Below, piece after piece: positions 9,148-19,076 of a stretch of DNA of 64,000 bases. Below the pieces are notes generated by a model. It made no database searches and was not told the DNA's origin. It saw nothing but the letters and a program-made list of their open reading frames with translations. A program made the position numbers and the translations under genes. How positions within the stretch are numbered: the stretch's first letter is position 1; the number at the start of each line of letters is the position of its first letter. Origin of the DNA: Hondaea fermentalgiana (Eukaryota > Sar > Bigyra > Thraustochytrida > Thraustochytriidae); NCBI GenBank assembly GCA_014084085.1, contig NPFB01000017.1, positions 213,839-277,838 of the forward strand. The letters run 5' to 3'.

Positions 9148-10254
9148 TTATCTTCGCCCTCCTCGCGAGCGCGGTCGGCCCTGTGGCATGCGCCGCCCGC
9201 GACCAGGAGACCTCGAGCGACGCGGGGACCTCGAACGGGCCTCGCTTCGACTCGAAGGCATCTCGCTGTAGCCCGAGGGAGACCGCGAGCGTTCGTCATT
9301 CCGCACAGAGGATCGACTCATAGAAGCGTCACGGTCTCGTGGAGGCGGCGGACCCCGGGAAGGTGCCGCCGTCGGGCTTCGACCAGGCGGAGCAGGAGCG
9401 CGCCCTCGCGCTACAGCCTCAAAATATTCTGCGTAAATATCGCCATATGTTCGATCCTTGTATTTTTTACGTTGTGGCCTCGAATCAGAATTCGTTGGGC
9501 TCTTGTTTCCGCTCGTGTTGCTTGGATTTACGTTTGGGGCAGGCGCGTTTGACTTTTTGTGACGCTTAATTTCCACGCGTTTGCCAAGGAGGTTTTGCAT
9601 TGTCTGCTCGCTTGCCTTCTCAACGCCCTCGAGGGTCTCAAAAGTAACAAAGGCAAATCCACGGCTGCGCCGGGACTCGTCATACTTGATGACGGCCTCT
9701 TTGACATCACCGTACTGGGAAAAATGGTTCACCAGGTCCTCCTCTTTGGTTTCTGGCAAAAGTCCGCCGACAAAAATCTTTTTCTCAGGATCGTTGAACT
9801 GGGCACCAGCGCGATCCTCGGGTCGATCCTTCGCGGCACCTGTGCCGCTGGCGGAGGCGGAGGCGCCGCCAGCAGCAGCTGCTGTACCCGTGCCGCCTTC
9901 GCTTGGGCCCAGAGGTCTCTCCTTGCGAAAAGCAACCTTGACCTCGACCTCTTTGCCATCGATCTGGTGCATGTGCTGTTTGCACGCCACATCGAGGCCG
10001 TCCTCGGTGGCAAACGAGACGAATCCAAAGCAACGCGATTGGCCGGTGAAGCGATCACGCATCACCTCGGCGGCAACAATCTCGCCAAACTGTCCAAAGT
10101 AAAGCTCGAGACCTTCGTCTGTGGTTTCCCAACTTAGCCCGCCCACGAAAGCCTTAAAGTCCCCGGGCGCCGCCGCCGCCACGGGCTCGTCGCCTTCGCC
10201 ACGTTCACGACCATCGTTTTCCGCCGCAGCTGTCGTTGGCTCTCCTGCCGCCAT
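9148..10254 (-). CDS. Two-RRM RNA-binding protein with C-terminal RS domain (hnRNP/Musashi-like)
   Basis: A 368-residue protein starting MAAGEP at 10254 in the context AGGATGG. The frame extends 15 codons further, but only to a GTG. RRM1 (about 34-106) has RNP2 AFVGGL and RNP1 RCFGFVSF. RRM2 (about 157-232) has RNP2 IFVGGL and RNP1 RGFAFVTF. The linker is Gly/Ala-rich and low in complexity. The C-terminal 70 residues are Arg/Ser dipeptide-rich (RSRSPRRSRSPGRGRR), like a splicing-factor RS domain. Two closely similar RRMs recall hnRNP A/B, DAZAP1 and Musashi, while an RS tail is more typical of SR proteins. A nuclear role in pre-mRNA processing is likely. The exact orthologue cannot be named. 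Confidence 0.9.
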   Translation of the reverse strand: MAAGEPTTAAAENDGRERGEGDEPVAAAAPGDFKAFVGGLSWETTDEGLELYFGQFGEIVAAEVMRDRFTGQSRCFGFVSFATEDGLDVACKQHMHQIDGKEVEVKVAFRKERPLGPSEGGTGTAAAAGGASASASGTGAAKDRPEDRAGAQFNDPEKKIFVGGLLPETKEEDLVNHFSQYGDVKEAVIKYDESRRSRGFAFVTFETLEGVEKASEQTMQNLLGKRVEIKRHKKSNAPAPNVNPSNTSGNKSPTNSDSRPQRKKYKDRTYGDIYAEYFEAVARGRAPAPPGRSPTAAPSRGPPPPRDRDASMSRSSVRNDERSRSPSGYSEMPSSRSEARSRSPRRSRSPGRGRRMPQGRPRSRGGRR

Positions 10255-10662
10255 CCTAGATTTGCGTCGGGTCGTCAGCAGTGCTCGAGGCCGCCGCACA
10301 GCGAGCGGTTCTGGGCCCGCGACGCTCGCCGCTGCCGCCGCCGCCGCCGCCGCCGCCTGGCCACTCTCCTCCCCGTCTCACCGGCTGTCGCACAACGCGA
10401 TACTCTTTTGCTGTGAGACAGCGTGAGACAGGTCGATCGATTAGCTCCTTATGCACAGAGCGGCAGAGAGTTCGCTAGGATCGATCGAAGAGGATCGATG
10501 CGAAGAGGAGCAAGGGTCGGAGGACTTGGCTTGCGAATCAAGGCGATCCTTCTTGCAAGGTGAAAACGTAGTGGTATATATAATATATGCTTGCTGGCGT
10601 GTGTCGTCAAAAGTACGATTCTTTCCTTCTTCTCTTCTTAAGGGCTGCTGCTTCAACCAGAT
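10255..10662. other. Intergenic; 5' flank of RRM gene with CCG run and TATA-like element
   Basis: This 408-bp region holds a (CCG)n run at about 10334-10357, close to the RRM start. An AT-rich TATATATAATATAT element lies near 10574-10588, about 320 bp upstream of the RRM ATG. The latter could be a TATA-like promoter element, but its distance makes that uncertain. Confidence 0.4.
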
Positions 10663-11895
10663 TTAGATCCACTCGAAGTCCTCGACATGATCCACATCCT
10701 CCGTGCCGAGACTCGGAACTGTGAGCGTCTTTCGACTGCGCGGACTCGGGGACACGGTAGCCCATTCATGCAGGTCCGCATCGTCCACGGAGGCCACGGA
10801 AAAGCCATCTGTTTCAGCACCGTCCGAGGTATCGCCCGCGGCGACATTGGGTTCGACGTCACAGTCCTTGAGCTTGTCCTCGGGAGCAGGGAAGAGATTC
10901 GAGTCCGCACTTGCCTCAAAGCGACCTCGCTTGGCGTCACTCTTCTTGCTCGAGGCCAGAGATGCGGTGGGTGCAGTAGCCGAAGACGCAGTGCCCGTCG
11001 TGGGCGGTTTCGTTGCATCGTTTGCTGGCGTGGTGGCAGAAGCAGAAGAAGCTCGTTCGTCCATGGCCTCGATGAATTGCTCGGCAAACTGAAAGGTGCG
11101 TCGCGCGCCGTTGAACAAAAGCCTCGAAACAATAGCAATGTCGCCTGCGATGTCACTATTGTTATCCATGCTGTCCTCGCGTTCCCGCTTCATGCCCTTG
11201 CTCAGGTCCTCTGGCGTGACGACTTCTTCCTTGGCCTCGGAGCGCGAGCCTCGCGCAGGGGCAAGGCGAGACGAAGGGCGGGTCAATGTGGAGTACGCAG
11301 ATTCGTCGCTCGGGTCAGCGTCGTACTCTTCACCTTTCGAAGCCCCGACACAATGCTTTTCCCAGATGAGCGTAAAGTAGACCTCCCAGAAGCGGTTGTC
11401 CGGCATGTACGAGGGCGCTAGCGTGAAGCGAAGCTTGTCGAATTCCGGAATGGCCTGAATGATGCTGCGCGCGTGCTGGTTCTGCTCCTTGGTCATCGAA
11501 AACTTGGCTGTCGTGGGTCTCCGCGCGAGAATCTTGTCGTAAGAGAAAAAGAGTTTCTTGGCGCTCGCTGGGTCTTGCATCAGTGTTTGGATGAAGCCAT
11601 ACGTTTCGTGCGATACGCTGGGGTCCAGCATGCCGCTCGATGCCATTCTCGCACGACTTTGCGCTTTCATCTTTTCTCCAGTGCCAGTGCGTCCCGGTTC
11701 TTGGTCCGTACGGAACGTTCGCGTCGACGGACCAGCGGCGGCGCGGGAGGCCCCGGACAATCGCTGCGACGAATGGCGCGACGCGGGGCCCTCGCCGGGA
11801 CCCCTCGCCTCCGCTCCTTCATCGACGATGGTTTGCAGCAGCTCCTCCACTGACCCTCGAGCACTCTCCATCATCGAGCTTATCCTGCCCAGCAT
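10663..11895 (-). CDS. BSD-domain protein
   Basis: A 410-residue protein from the ATG at 11895. Residues about 130-185 contain a BSD domain, with its conserved FW..YF pair visible as NRFWEVYFTLIWEKH, preceded by ARSIIQAIPEFDKLRFTLAPSY. BSD domains occur in TFIIH subunit p62/TFB1, synapse-associated proteins and BSD-type regulators. Here the domain is single and no N-terminal PH domain is present, so this is not TFB1. The rest is disordered. Residues 1-90 are Ser/Arg-rich, and the C-terminal 180 residues are Ala/Ser/Thr/Asp-rich with a possible NLS (KKSDAKRGRFE). Function beyond a chromatin, transcription or trafficking adaptor is not inferable. Confidence 0.8.
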   Translation of the reverse strand: MLGRISSMMESARGSVEELLQTIVDEGAEARGPGEGPASRHSSQRLSGASRAAAGPSTRTFRTDQEPGRTGTGEKMKAQSRARMASSGMLDPSVSHETYGFIQTLMQDPASAKKLFFSYDKILARRPTTAKFSMTKEQNQHARSIIQAIPEFDKLRFTLAPSYMPDNRFWEVYFTLIWEKHCVGASKGEEYDADPSDESAYSTLTRPSSRLAPARGSRSEAKEEVVTPEDLSKGMKREREDSMDNNSDIAGDIAIVSRLLFNGARRTFQFAEQFIEAMDERASSASATTPANDATKPPTTGTASSATAPTASLASSKKSDAKRGRFEASADSNLFPAPEDKLKDCDVEPNVAAGDTSDGAETDGFSVASVDDADLHEWATVSPSPRSRKTLTVPSLGTEDVDHVEDFEWI

Positions 11896-13781
11896 CTTTC
11901 TTGGCTGGCGGCGTCTCTGGGCCCGCGCTCACAATCGACAATACCCGGCCGACCAACCAACACCCCGCCTCGCGGTCGCGCAGCAGCAGCAGACGCCGTG
12001 GACGATCTTCTCCTTCGCGCCGCTGTGCCTCCGCGCTATCCTATCCCAATGGGTCTGGATGGATGAATGAATGAATGAATGGATGAATAAAAGTCTGCGC
12101 GAGCCAAGAACGCCAAAACCCGGCCCGGGCGACTTCGAGGCTTTCTTCTCCCGCCCCCTTTTCTCGCCCAGTGGGACGTACACGGACCAAGCAAGCAGGC
12201 GAGAAAGCAGGCAAGAAGGCAGGCAGGAGCGGACCCGCGTCTGCGTCGCGCTCGCGGCGGGCACGTCTACGTGCCTCTGCCCGACCGACCGACCGATGGG
12301 CCGCGCGCGCGCGCGCCTCGCCTCGTCTTGCTGATCCGGGTCCGGGCGGGGCGACCGGGGCGACCGGGGCGGGCGGGCGAAGGCGCGAGCGAGCCTGCGT
12401 TTGGTTTTGATTTGGTTTGATTGATTTTGAATTCGAATTTGATTGTCATCGATTTGAATGGCGATTCTTTATAGTTGCATTGGATTTGACTGTGAATGGA
12501 ATTTGAACTCGAGCCGCCTTTTTCTTTCTTTTGCTCCTTTCTTTCTTTTCTTCTTCCTTTCTTTCCCGCGGCCGTCTCTGGGCGCGCCGCCCTCCGGCTG
12601 CCTCTGGCGCGCCGCCCTCTGCGCCGCGCTTGCGTCGCGGCGCCCCGCGCGGCCCCCGCTCCCCCTCCGCCCTCTGCGGCGCCGCCGCGGTCGGGGTTCC
12701 GCACTCTGCGCGGGGGCGTGCGCGGGTTCGCCGCGCGGCCGCCACCGCAACAGTCACAGCCCCTCTGCCCCCGGGCCGCGCAGAGGGCCGCAGAGGGCGG
12801 CGGGGGGCGGGAGATTTCTTCTTGCGCGGGGGGGAGGGCACCTACTATACATACCACCGTGCGAGCGCGATCTTCGCGAGGCGCGAGACGCTGCAGCTCT
12901 CGCAGGCGCCATGGAAATGGTCGCAGGCCGCACCGGTCGGAGAAACAGACGCGCAATCAATCAGCGCTGGCGCTCGCGCTCCCGGAGACCGTCCGCGGCG
13001 GCGGCGGCACGCGACCCGAGCGCGCGTAGCGGCGAGTCTCTCTCTGGAGGAGGCGAGCGAGCTGGAAAGGCGTTCGTTCTCGCGCAGCTTCACGCTCGAG
13101 CTCGAGCTCGAGCTTGGGCTACAAAAAGGGAAGGCCTTAGCGGCACCGGCAGCAGGAGAGCCGTGCCTTGCAAGTTGTCTCGTCTTGTCTTGTCTTGTCT
13201 CGTCGATTTGGTCTTGCAAAGGCGACAAAGATGATGTCCACATCCACCAGCCTGACAGTGAGTGTTCATCGAGGGGGCGGGCGTCGAGGGGCGAGCGAAG
13301 GTCGGTTGGCGGCCAGGCGCGCGAGCGTGGCGTGGCATTGACGTATAGCATTGTAGCATGGCATGGCGCGCCGTGGCAGTTTCGCCTCTGGGACTTGGGA
13401 TCAAAACCTTGCGGGTCGAAGATGGACGCTCCCTCCGCGCGCAACGGACGAGACCTGACGTGTGGGGGACCCGTGCGGTTGACGGAATGGATGGCTGGAT
13501 GGATCGATGAATGATTACGTTGTTGGACGTTGCTCTTATTGGAAAATGGCATGTTGGGGAGAGAAAGAGAAGGAGAAGTAGAAGGTGTAATGGCGACCGA
13601 CGTTCTGGCTGACGTTGTTGGCAACTTGAAAACCAAGACCAAAAAAATGAGAAACGAAAACAAGACCAGATTTGAGAAAAAAAAAAGCTGCTCATTACAT
13701 ATCATATACCGCGCCAGCCAGACATTGAGCCAAATTTTCCAAAAAGAAAGAAAGAAAGGAAGGAAGAAAAGAAAAAAGGGA
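11896..13781. other. Long GC-rich low-complexity intergenic region
   Basis: About 1.9 kb between two minus-strand genes. It holds ATGA/ATGG tetranucleotide tracts at 12058-12090 and 13488-13513, and a GC alternation at about 12302-12316 that could adopt Z-DNA. Purine/pyrimidine-asymmetric blocks and TTGTC repeats near 13180-13200 are also present. Several 200-300 codon frames overlap on both strands with no recognisable motif or consistent codon bias. I treat them as artefacts of GC richness. A small spliced gene cannot be excluded. Confidence 0.45.
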
Positions 13782-15722
13782 TCACTTGGACGCACTAGGC
13801 GCGATGCCCTTGTGCTCGACGCGGGTAAAGGTCTTGCCTTGATTGTTCTTGCCAGCCTGCTTGGCCGCAAAAAAGGTCCCGCCTCCATATGGATCCGGGT
13901 CCCGAGCCTTGCGGTGCTTGCGCCCATGGCGACGCTTGGTGCGCGACTTGAGTGCGGTAGGATCCGACTTGGTCGTCTCGTCGTAAATGAGCTGATCGTC
14001 AGCATCAGTGCCTGCAAGCTCGAGCATCTCCAGCTGCGCCTCGAGACTCTCGTCAAGAATCGTGGCATCCACACCGCTACCAACGGCAAAATCCGCGCCA
14101 TCGTTGTCGTCGTCGTCGTCGACCTCAAGATCCTCGCGATTCGCGCCAGTATCAGACCCAACGGGCGGCACAGGAGCCCGACCCGCTAGCGTCGCCGATG
14201 CTGGCACGTCGAGCGAAGGGGGTGGGCAGCAATAGCAAAGCTTGCCGCGCACGAAATCCTTGAGCATGATACGAGCACCGTACGCCTCATTGTATCGGTC
14301 GTGACCGCTTCCCATGTAGCCTCGCTTTTTGCAGAATTCCTCAATCAGCATCTCAGCAGGAACGCGCGTAATCGTCGGTGCGAGCGGAAACTCCATCGCA
14401 TACGTGCGCTCAAAGGTCTCGCGGTTCAGGCACGAACTCACCACCTGCACGGCGGGAACGAAATCGCGACCGCGAATCTCGTCAATCGGCAAGATACCAT
14501 TGCAAAGCAAATCCGCCTTGGTCTTCATAAAGGTGGGGAACACCAAACCGGGACAATCACAGAGAATGGTCTTGTCAGAAAGATGGAGCGTCTGAAAGTG
14601 CTTCGTGTGGCCTGGCGTCGCCGCGACCGACACTCGCGTCGTCGAGTGGTCCGTCGCCGTCACGCCAACGATGACGTTAATCACAGAGCTCTTGCCTACG
14701 TTCGGGTAACCAATCATACCCAGTGTCGCCTTGCCCTCGGCGTCCGCTGGGCGCATCTCGGCCGCAAGTGTCTCCAGCAAATGCAAGAGCTCCATGCGGT
14801 GAAGCATGCGAGGCGTACTATGCGTAACAGCCCCACCATTGCTGCTGCCCTCGCTCTTGTCCGTCGCTTCCGCATTGGGCGCGCTTTGCTCCTCTTCTCG
14901 GCGATCCGATCCCGCCGACTTGGCCTTATCCAAGACTGCCTGCTCTTGCTTCGCCGAGAAAAACACAAATCGAATGCCCTTTGCCTTGAAGTATGTACAC
15001 CAAGCGTCGCGCAGCTCATCTGAGAGAAAATCAGCCTTGTTGACCAGAAGAAGATTGCTCTTGTGCACGCTCAAATCGCGCGCAAAGCTTTCCACGTCCG
15101 CGCAACGGAACAGCAATGGGTTTCGCGCATCGACAACTTGGACGACGAGATCGCTGCGCTCCACCACGCGCCAAAGTTGGCGCCAGTAGTCAAGGTTCTT
15201 TTCGAACGGAGTCACTTGGAGCCGCTCGTTCGAGGCCTCCAGGGCTGCGATCGAACGTCGCCACACGAGAAAGGACTCGCGTTCCTTCTCAGCCAGCTCC
15301 TTGGCCGTCATCTCTCGCGTCCACTTTGGTCGTCTCGGAATCGGGAGACTGCGAAAGTCAAACGTGCCAAGTTCAGAAGCGCCACCAGCACCTGATCTGT
15401 TGCCGCCGGCGCCGCCTGCGCCATCCTCCTCGGCCTCCTCGTCCATGTCAATGATACGTGAGGCCCGCTGGGCCTCAAAAGTTCTCCCGGAGAGGATGGC
15501 ATCAGCAAGAAAAGCTTCGAGCTGTCCAGTTTCCGTGACGGACTTGGTCGTCTTGGCCACGCTCTCAAAGCCGAGCGCGGCGATCGTCTCCGCCTCGGCG
15601 TCGTCGTCGCCGGCCAGTCGTGCCGCGCGTTTCTGCTGTCTGGATCGCTTCTTCCCGTTCACGAGGGCCGCGCCCAGAGCGGCGCCGCCGCGCCTCGCCC
15701 CGCGGCTCTTGCCCTTGCCCAT
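13782..15722 (-). CDS. LSG1: LSG1-type circularly permuted GTPase (60S ribosome biogenesis)
   Basis: A 646-residue protein starting MGKGKSRGARRGG at 15722, with the basic N-terminus typical of the family. The G motifs are permuted, as in YlqF/LSG1 GTPases. G4 NKAD is at about 229, well before G1 GYPNVGKSS (about 336-344), and G3 DCPGLVFP is at about 387. The VVDARNPLLFRCADVE segment at about 195-210 is characteristic. By family knowledge LSG1 is cytoplasmic and releases the export adaptor NMD3 from pre-60S subunits. Residues about 265-300 and 520-570 are low-complexity insertions. The C-terminus (RRHGRKHRKARDPDPYGGG) is basic. It is followed by a GC-rich 1.9-kb spacer. Confidence 0.95.
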   Translation of the reverse strand: MGKGKSRGARRGGAALGAALVNGKKRSRQQKRAARLAGDDDAEAETIAALGFESVAKTTKSVTETGQLEAFLADAILSGRTFEAQRASRIIDMDEEAEEDGAGGAGGNRSGAGGASELGTFDFRSLPIPRRPKWTREMTAKELAEKERESFLVWRRSIAALEASNERLQVTPFEKNLDYWRQLWRVVERSDLVVQVVDARNPLLFRCADVESFARDLSVHKSNLLLVNKADFLSDELRDAWCTYFKAKGIRFVFFSAKQEQAVLDKAKSAGSDRREEEQSAPNAEATDKSEGSSNGGAVTHSTPRMLHRMELLHLLETLAAEMRPADAEGKATLGMIGYPNVGKSSVINVIVGVTATDHSTTRVSVAATPGHTKHFQTLHLSDKTILCDCPGLVFPTFMKTKADLLCNGILPIDEIRGRDFVPAVQVVSSCLNRETFERTYAMEFPLAPTITRVPAEMLIEEFCKKRGYMGSGHDRYNEAYGARIMLKDFVRGKLCYCCPPPSLDVPASATLAGRAPVPPVGSDTGANREDLEVDDDDDNDGADFAVGSGVDATILDESLEAQLEMLELAGTDADDQLIYDETTKSDPTALKSRTKRRHGRKHRKARDPDPYGGGTFFAAKQAGKNNQGKTFTRVEHKGIAPSASK

Positions 15723-16003
15723 TTTCCTGCCTTCGCGACCTCCGTAGTCTCTGCGCGCGCGCGTGCGCTCGCGCCTTTCCGAGAGAGAGAGAGAGTTCTG
15801 CCGCCTCGCTCGAGTTTTTACGCGCGCTCTCGGTCGGTGGCCACCTCGGAGCCAATGCTCTTTGGGGCACTTATCCTCTTCCTTTAGGTCTCTTTCATTT
15901 TCTTTATTTTTTTATTTTTTTTATTATCTTTGGCCAAAACAAGCATGGAACCATTCAGTCTGGGATGCGATGAATCATTTGTTGCCTTCTGACTCTCGAG
16001 TAG

Positions 16004-16004
<1 letters not shown>

Positions 16005-16046
<42 letters not shown>
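16005..16046 (+). repeat. (CAG)14 trinucleotide repeat, non-coding
   Basis: Fourteen perfect CAG units about 280 bp upstream of the LSG1 start, flanked by CTGCAG. It is outside any supported CDS, unlike the CAG tract that encodes glutamines in the CoA-transferase gene. Confidence 0.95.
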
Positions 16047-16047
<1 letters not shown>

Positions 16048-16818
16048 TGCAGGTGATCTGCTGGTTGCTGTGGCTGGTGTGAAGTAGCAATGTAAAAGTG
16101 CGAGCGAAAGAAAGAGTCTCTGCTTTCTCAAGCGAACACAGTCTGGCGCTCGAATGTGACGTGAGTGAAGACACGAGTGTGGGCTCGTTGACGAGCGCAA
16201 ATTGGAAATGCACATCAACTCTATCCCCTCCTCAAAAGGGAATGGAGAACCAAAGCTCGCGGCAAATCAGGGCTGTGAGTCTTGGTGGAAGGTCGATCTC
16301 GATTCAATCCAGGTGAGCTGCAAGACGCACGCTGCTGCTGCGGTTCGCAGCTGCTTTCTCTTAGACAACTGGGAACAAAGAGAGGTCGGAGATGACTCTG
16401 CTTGCATTGTTGATGATGCGTGATCCGGCAGCGGATGTACCCCAGTCGCCGCTAGTGAATCTTCGGAACGCCGAGCAGCTGCTGCAGCTGCTGCAAGAAA
16501 GCTAGCTCCTCAAAGCGCAATCCTCCAGTCTTCGTCACCGCCAGCGCTACGTCCGAGGATTCTGGGCTCTTTGCACAGTAGGCAGGTCACATCTGTAGGA
16601 CTCCTCGCAAGACCCAACTCCACAAACATGAAAGAGCTGCAGCAGCTTCGCCACGCACACGGCACAGGGACAGTTTGATGGTGTCTTCCGAGGGCGAAGT
16701 TCCGCCCTGCGGCGAGCTGGCCCAGGGACCAGCGGCGGCAGCGGCGCGCGCGCGCGTGGGAGAAGCAGCTAGCTGCTGGCTGCTGGCGGCAGGCGGAACT
16801 TGGCATGGGCGGAGCATT

Positions 16819-16819
<1 letters not shown>

Positions 16820-16853
<34 letters not shown>
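16820..16853 (+). repeat. (GGCT)n tetranucleotide microsatellite
   Basis: About eight GGCT copies, roughly 400 bp upstream of the phosphoglucomutase start. It is the reverse complement class (AGCC) of other tracts in this window. Confidence 0.95.
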
Positions 16854-16856
<3 letters not shown>

Positions 16857-17249
16857 TCTGCAGTCTGGCTGGGCTGGCAGAGGAGTGAGTTCCTTGCGGG
16901 GAGGGGAGGGAGAGGGCGGCGGTCCGCTGCAGCTTGGACGAAGCAGGATGGAAGTCCAGCCAGACATACCTATAGCTATACAAAGAGTGGCACTTGTCAA
17001 CTTTCTTCAACCATGGCAAGACACTATAGTTCACTTGTAGCAGCCAGCAGGTCAAAGCAGCGTTCAAGTGCTGGTGGTCGTTCGTTCTCGTGATTCAAAT
17101 TCAAATTCAAACTCAAATTGCAAAAATCCAAAAGCAAATTTGAAATCGAGGAGGACAAGAAGAACAAGAAGGAAGAAGGAGAAGCGCAGGGCGAGACGCG
17201 GCGACGTGGAGCGCGACGAAGCGAGGACACGGAGAAGAAAAGAAGCACG

Positions 17250-19076
17250 ATGGTGCAGAGTGCAGAGGATGCTCGCGCGGCAGCCGTGCAGTGGGTGAGC
17301 TGGGACCCGAACGAGGAAACCCGCGCGGCCGTGGAGAGGCTCATTGCGGAAAACGACGAGGCCGGCCTCATGGAGGCGTTCGGGTCCCGCGTCGCCTTCG
17401 GCACCGCTGGCCTCCGCGGCGAAATGGGTCCCGGCACGGCGCGCGTCAATGACCTCGTGGCACTCCAGACCGTCCAGGGCCTCATCAAGTACCTTGAAAA
17501 GACGCTCGGCGAAGACAAGGTCAAGGAACGCGGAATCGTCATTGGATTTGATCACCGCCGCCGCGGCACCCTCACTTCCAAGGGCTTCGCCGCCATCATG
17601 GCTGCTGCTTGCCAGCTCCGCGGCATCAAGGTATACTTTCTGCGCGAAATCGTCGCGACACCTTTTGTACCCTTTGCCGTCGCCAAGTATGGCGCGGCCG
17701 CAGGTATCATGGAAACCTGCAGCCACAACCCGCGCCCGGACGGAGGCATCAAGATTTACTGGGAAAACGCTGTCCAGCTTCTCTCCCCTCACGACGTCGG
17801 CATCGCCGAATCCATTGCGGACAACCTTGAGCCCTGGAGCCCCGAAGTGGGCAAGGCGACCATGGAGTCCATCCTGGAAAAGGGGGCCCACGACGTCCTC
17901 GACGAAGTCGCAGACGCCTACTACGAGAGCCTCGCTGCCAAGCTCTGCCGCTACAAGGAAGACAACGCAGCTTCCGACCTCAAGGTGGCCTATTCTGCCA
18001 TGCATGGTGTAGGTCACGAGTGGGCCAAGCGCAGTTTCAAAACCTTTGGTCACCCGGCCTTTACTCCAGTCGACTCCCAGGTCGAACCGGACCCGGAGTT
18101 CCCGACCGTACCTTTCCCCAACCCGGAGGAGAAGGGCGCTCTCGACCCGGCCATTGAGGCTGCTGACAGCGCGGGATGCACGCTCATTCTCGCCAACGAC
18201 CCGGACGCAGACCGCCTCGCCGTGGCCGAAAAGCTCGCTGACGGCTCTGGCTGGAAGGTGTTCACGGGCAATGAAATCGGAGCCCTGCTCGGGTTCTGGG
18301 AGTGGACCAACTACCAACGCCACAAGCAGCCCAAGGAGAACGACGACGCAAAACGCCAGCGGCCCAGCAAGGGCGCTGCCATGGTCGCTTCGACAGTTTC
18401 GTCCAAGATGCTCAAGGCGGTTGGCGACGCCGAGGGATTCCGCTTTGATGAATGCCTCACGGGCTTCAAGTGGATCGGTAACCGGTCCCTCGAGCTTCGC
18501 GACGAGGGCTACGATGTCATTTTCGGCTTTGAGGAAGCCATTGGCTTTTGCATCGGAGACATGGTCCCCGACAAGGACGGCATTAGCGCCATGTCTGTCT
18601 TTACTGAGATGGCCGCTCAGCTCAAGAAGGAGGGCAAGACCTGCGCAGAGCACCTTGTCTCCCTCCAGGAAAAGTACGGCTACTTTTTGACCAACAACGG
18701 TTACGTGCTCAGCCGCGACGTCAAGGCCAACAAGCGCGTTTTTGCGGCTCTTGGTGGCAATGGCAAGTATGTTGAGACCTGCGGAAAGTACAAGGTCAAA
18801 GACGTCCGCGATCTTCTCGCCCCAGGTTTTGATTCGTCGCAGCCCAACAAAATGCCCATCCTTCCGGTGTCATCGTCCAGCAGCATGCTCACTTTCACAT
18901 TCGAGAACGGCTGCGTCGTCACCCTTCGCATGAGCGGTACTGAACCCAAGCTCAAGTACTATTGCGAAATGGGTGGCGAGGATCCGGAAAAGGTCCGCGC
19001 GGAACTCGACGATCTCGTCGAAAATGGAATTCGTGGTGACTGGCTCAAGGATCTCATCGCCAGCGATGAGCCTTAA
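17250..19076 (+). CDS. PGM2: Phosphoglucomutase/phosphopentomutase, PGM2 type
   Basis: A 608-residue enzyme from ATG 17250 (ACGATGG context). The open frame upstream has only a TTG. All alpha-D-phosphohexomutase landmarks are present: an early substrate loop TAGLRGEMGPG (about 52-62), the phosphoserine loop ETCSHNPRPDGG (about 153-164), metal-binding DPDADRLA (about 316-323), sugar-binding GFEEAIGF (about 425-432) and phosphate-binding RMSGTEPKLKYY (about 560-571). Length and motif spacing fit the PGM2/PGM2L1 clade, which interconverts hexose-1-P/6-P or ribose-1-P/5-P. The usual TASHNP reads TCSHNP, with Cys next to the phosphorylated Ser. Cytosolic: no targeting peptide is seen. Codon use is strongly GC3-biased, consistent with high expression. 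Confidence 0.95.
   Translation: MVQSAEDARAAAVQWVSWDPNEETRAAVERLIAENDEAGLMEAFGSRVAFGTAGLRGEMGPGTARVNDLVALQTVQGLIKYLEKTLGEDKVKERGIVIGFDHRRRGTLTSKGFAAIMAAACQLRGIKVYFLREIVATPFVPFAVAKYGAAAGIMETCSHNPRPDGGIKIYWENAVQLLSPHDVGIAESIADNLEPWSPEVGKATMESILEKGAHDVLDEVADAYYESLAAKLCRYKEDNAASDLKVAYSAMHGVGHEWAKRSFKTFGHPAFTPVDSQVEPDPEFPTVPFPNPEEKGALDPAIEAADSAGCTLILANDPDADRLAVAEKLADGSGWKVFTGNEIGALLGFWEWTNYQRHKQPKENDDAKRQRPSKGAAMVASTVSSKMLKAVGDAEGFRFDECLTGFKWIGNRSLELRDEGYDVIFGFEEAIGFCIGDMVPDKDGISAMSVFTEMAAQLKKEGKTCAEHLVSLQEKYGYFLTNNGYVLSRDVKANKRVFAALGGNGKYVETCGKYKVKDVRDLLAPGFDSSQPNKMPILPVSSSSSMLTFTFENGCVVTLRMSGTEPKLKYYCEMGGEDPEKVRAELDDLVENGIRGDWLKDLIASDEP

Larger units (their letters stand above)
15723..17249. other. 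Divergent upstream region between LSG1 and phosphoglucomutase
   Basis: A 1.5-kb shared upstream region. It holds a CAG14 tract and a (GGCT)n tract, listed separately. A pair of CACTTGT heptamers lies 41 bp apart (16991 and 17032), with an inverted CAAGTG at 17065 just upstream of the phosphoglucomutase start. These variants resemble the GCAAGTGG element found in other promoters here. No coding frame is convincing. Confidence 0.45.

Noticed and set aside
12267..13514. Several 200-330 codon frames on both strands
   Set aside because: They overlap each other in a GC-rich low-complexity spacer, lack motifs and mostly start at non-ATG codons.
16005..16046. CAG14 as a CRISPR-like or coding polyglutamine repeat
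   Set aside because: It is a simple trinucleotide run without spacers and outside any supported reading frame.
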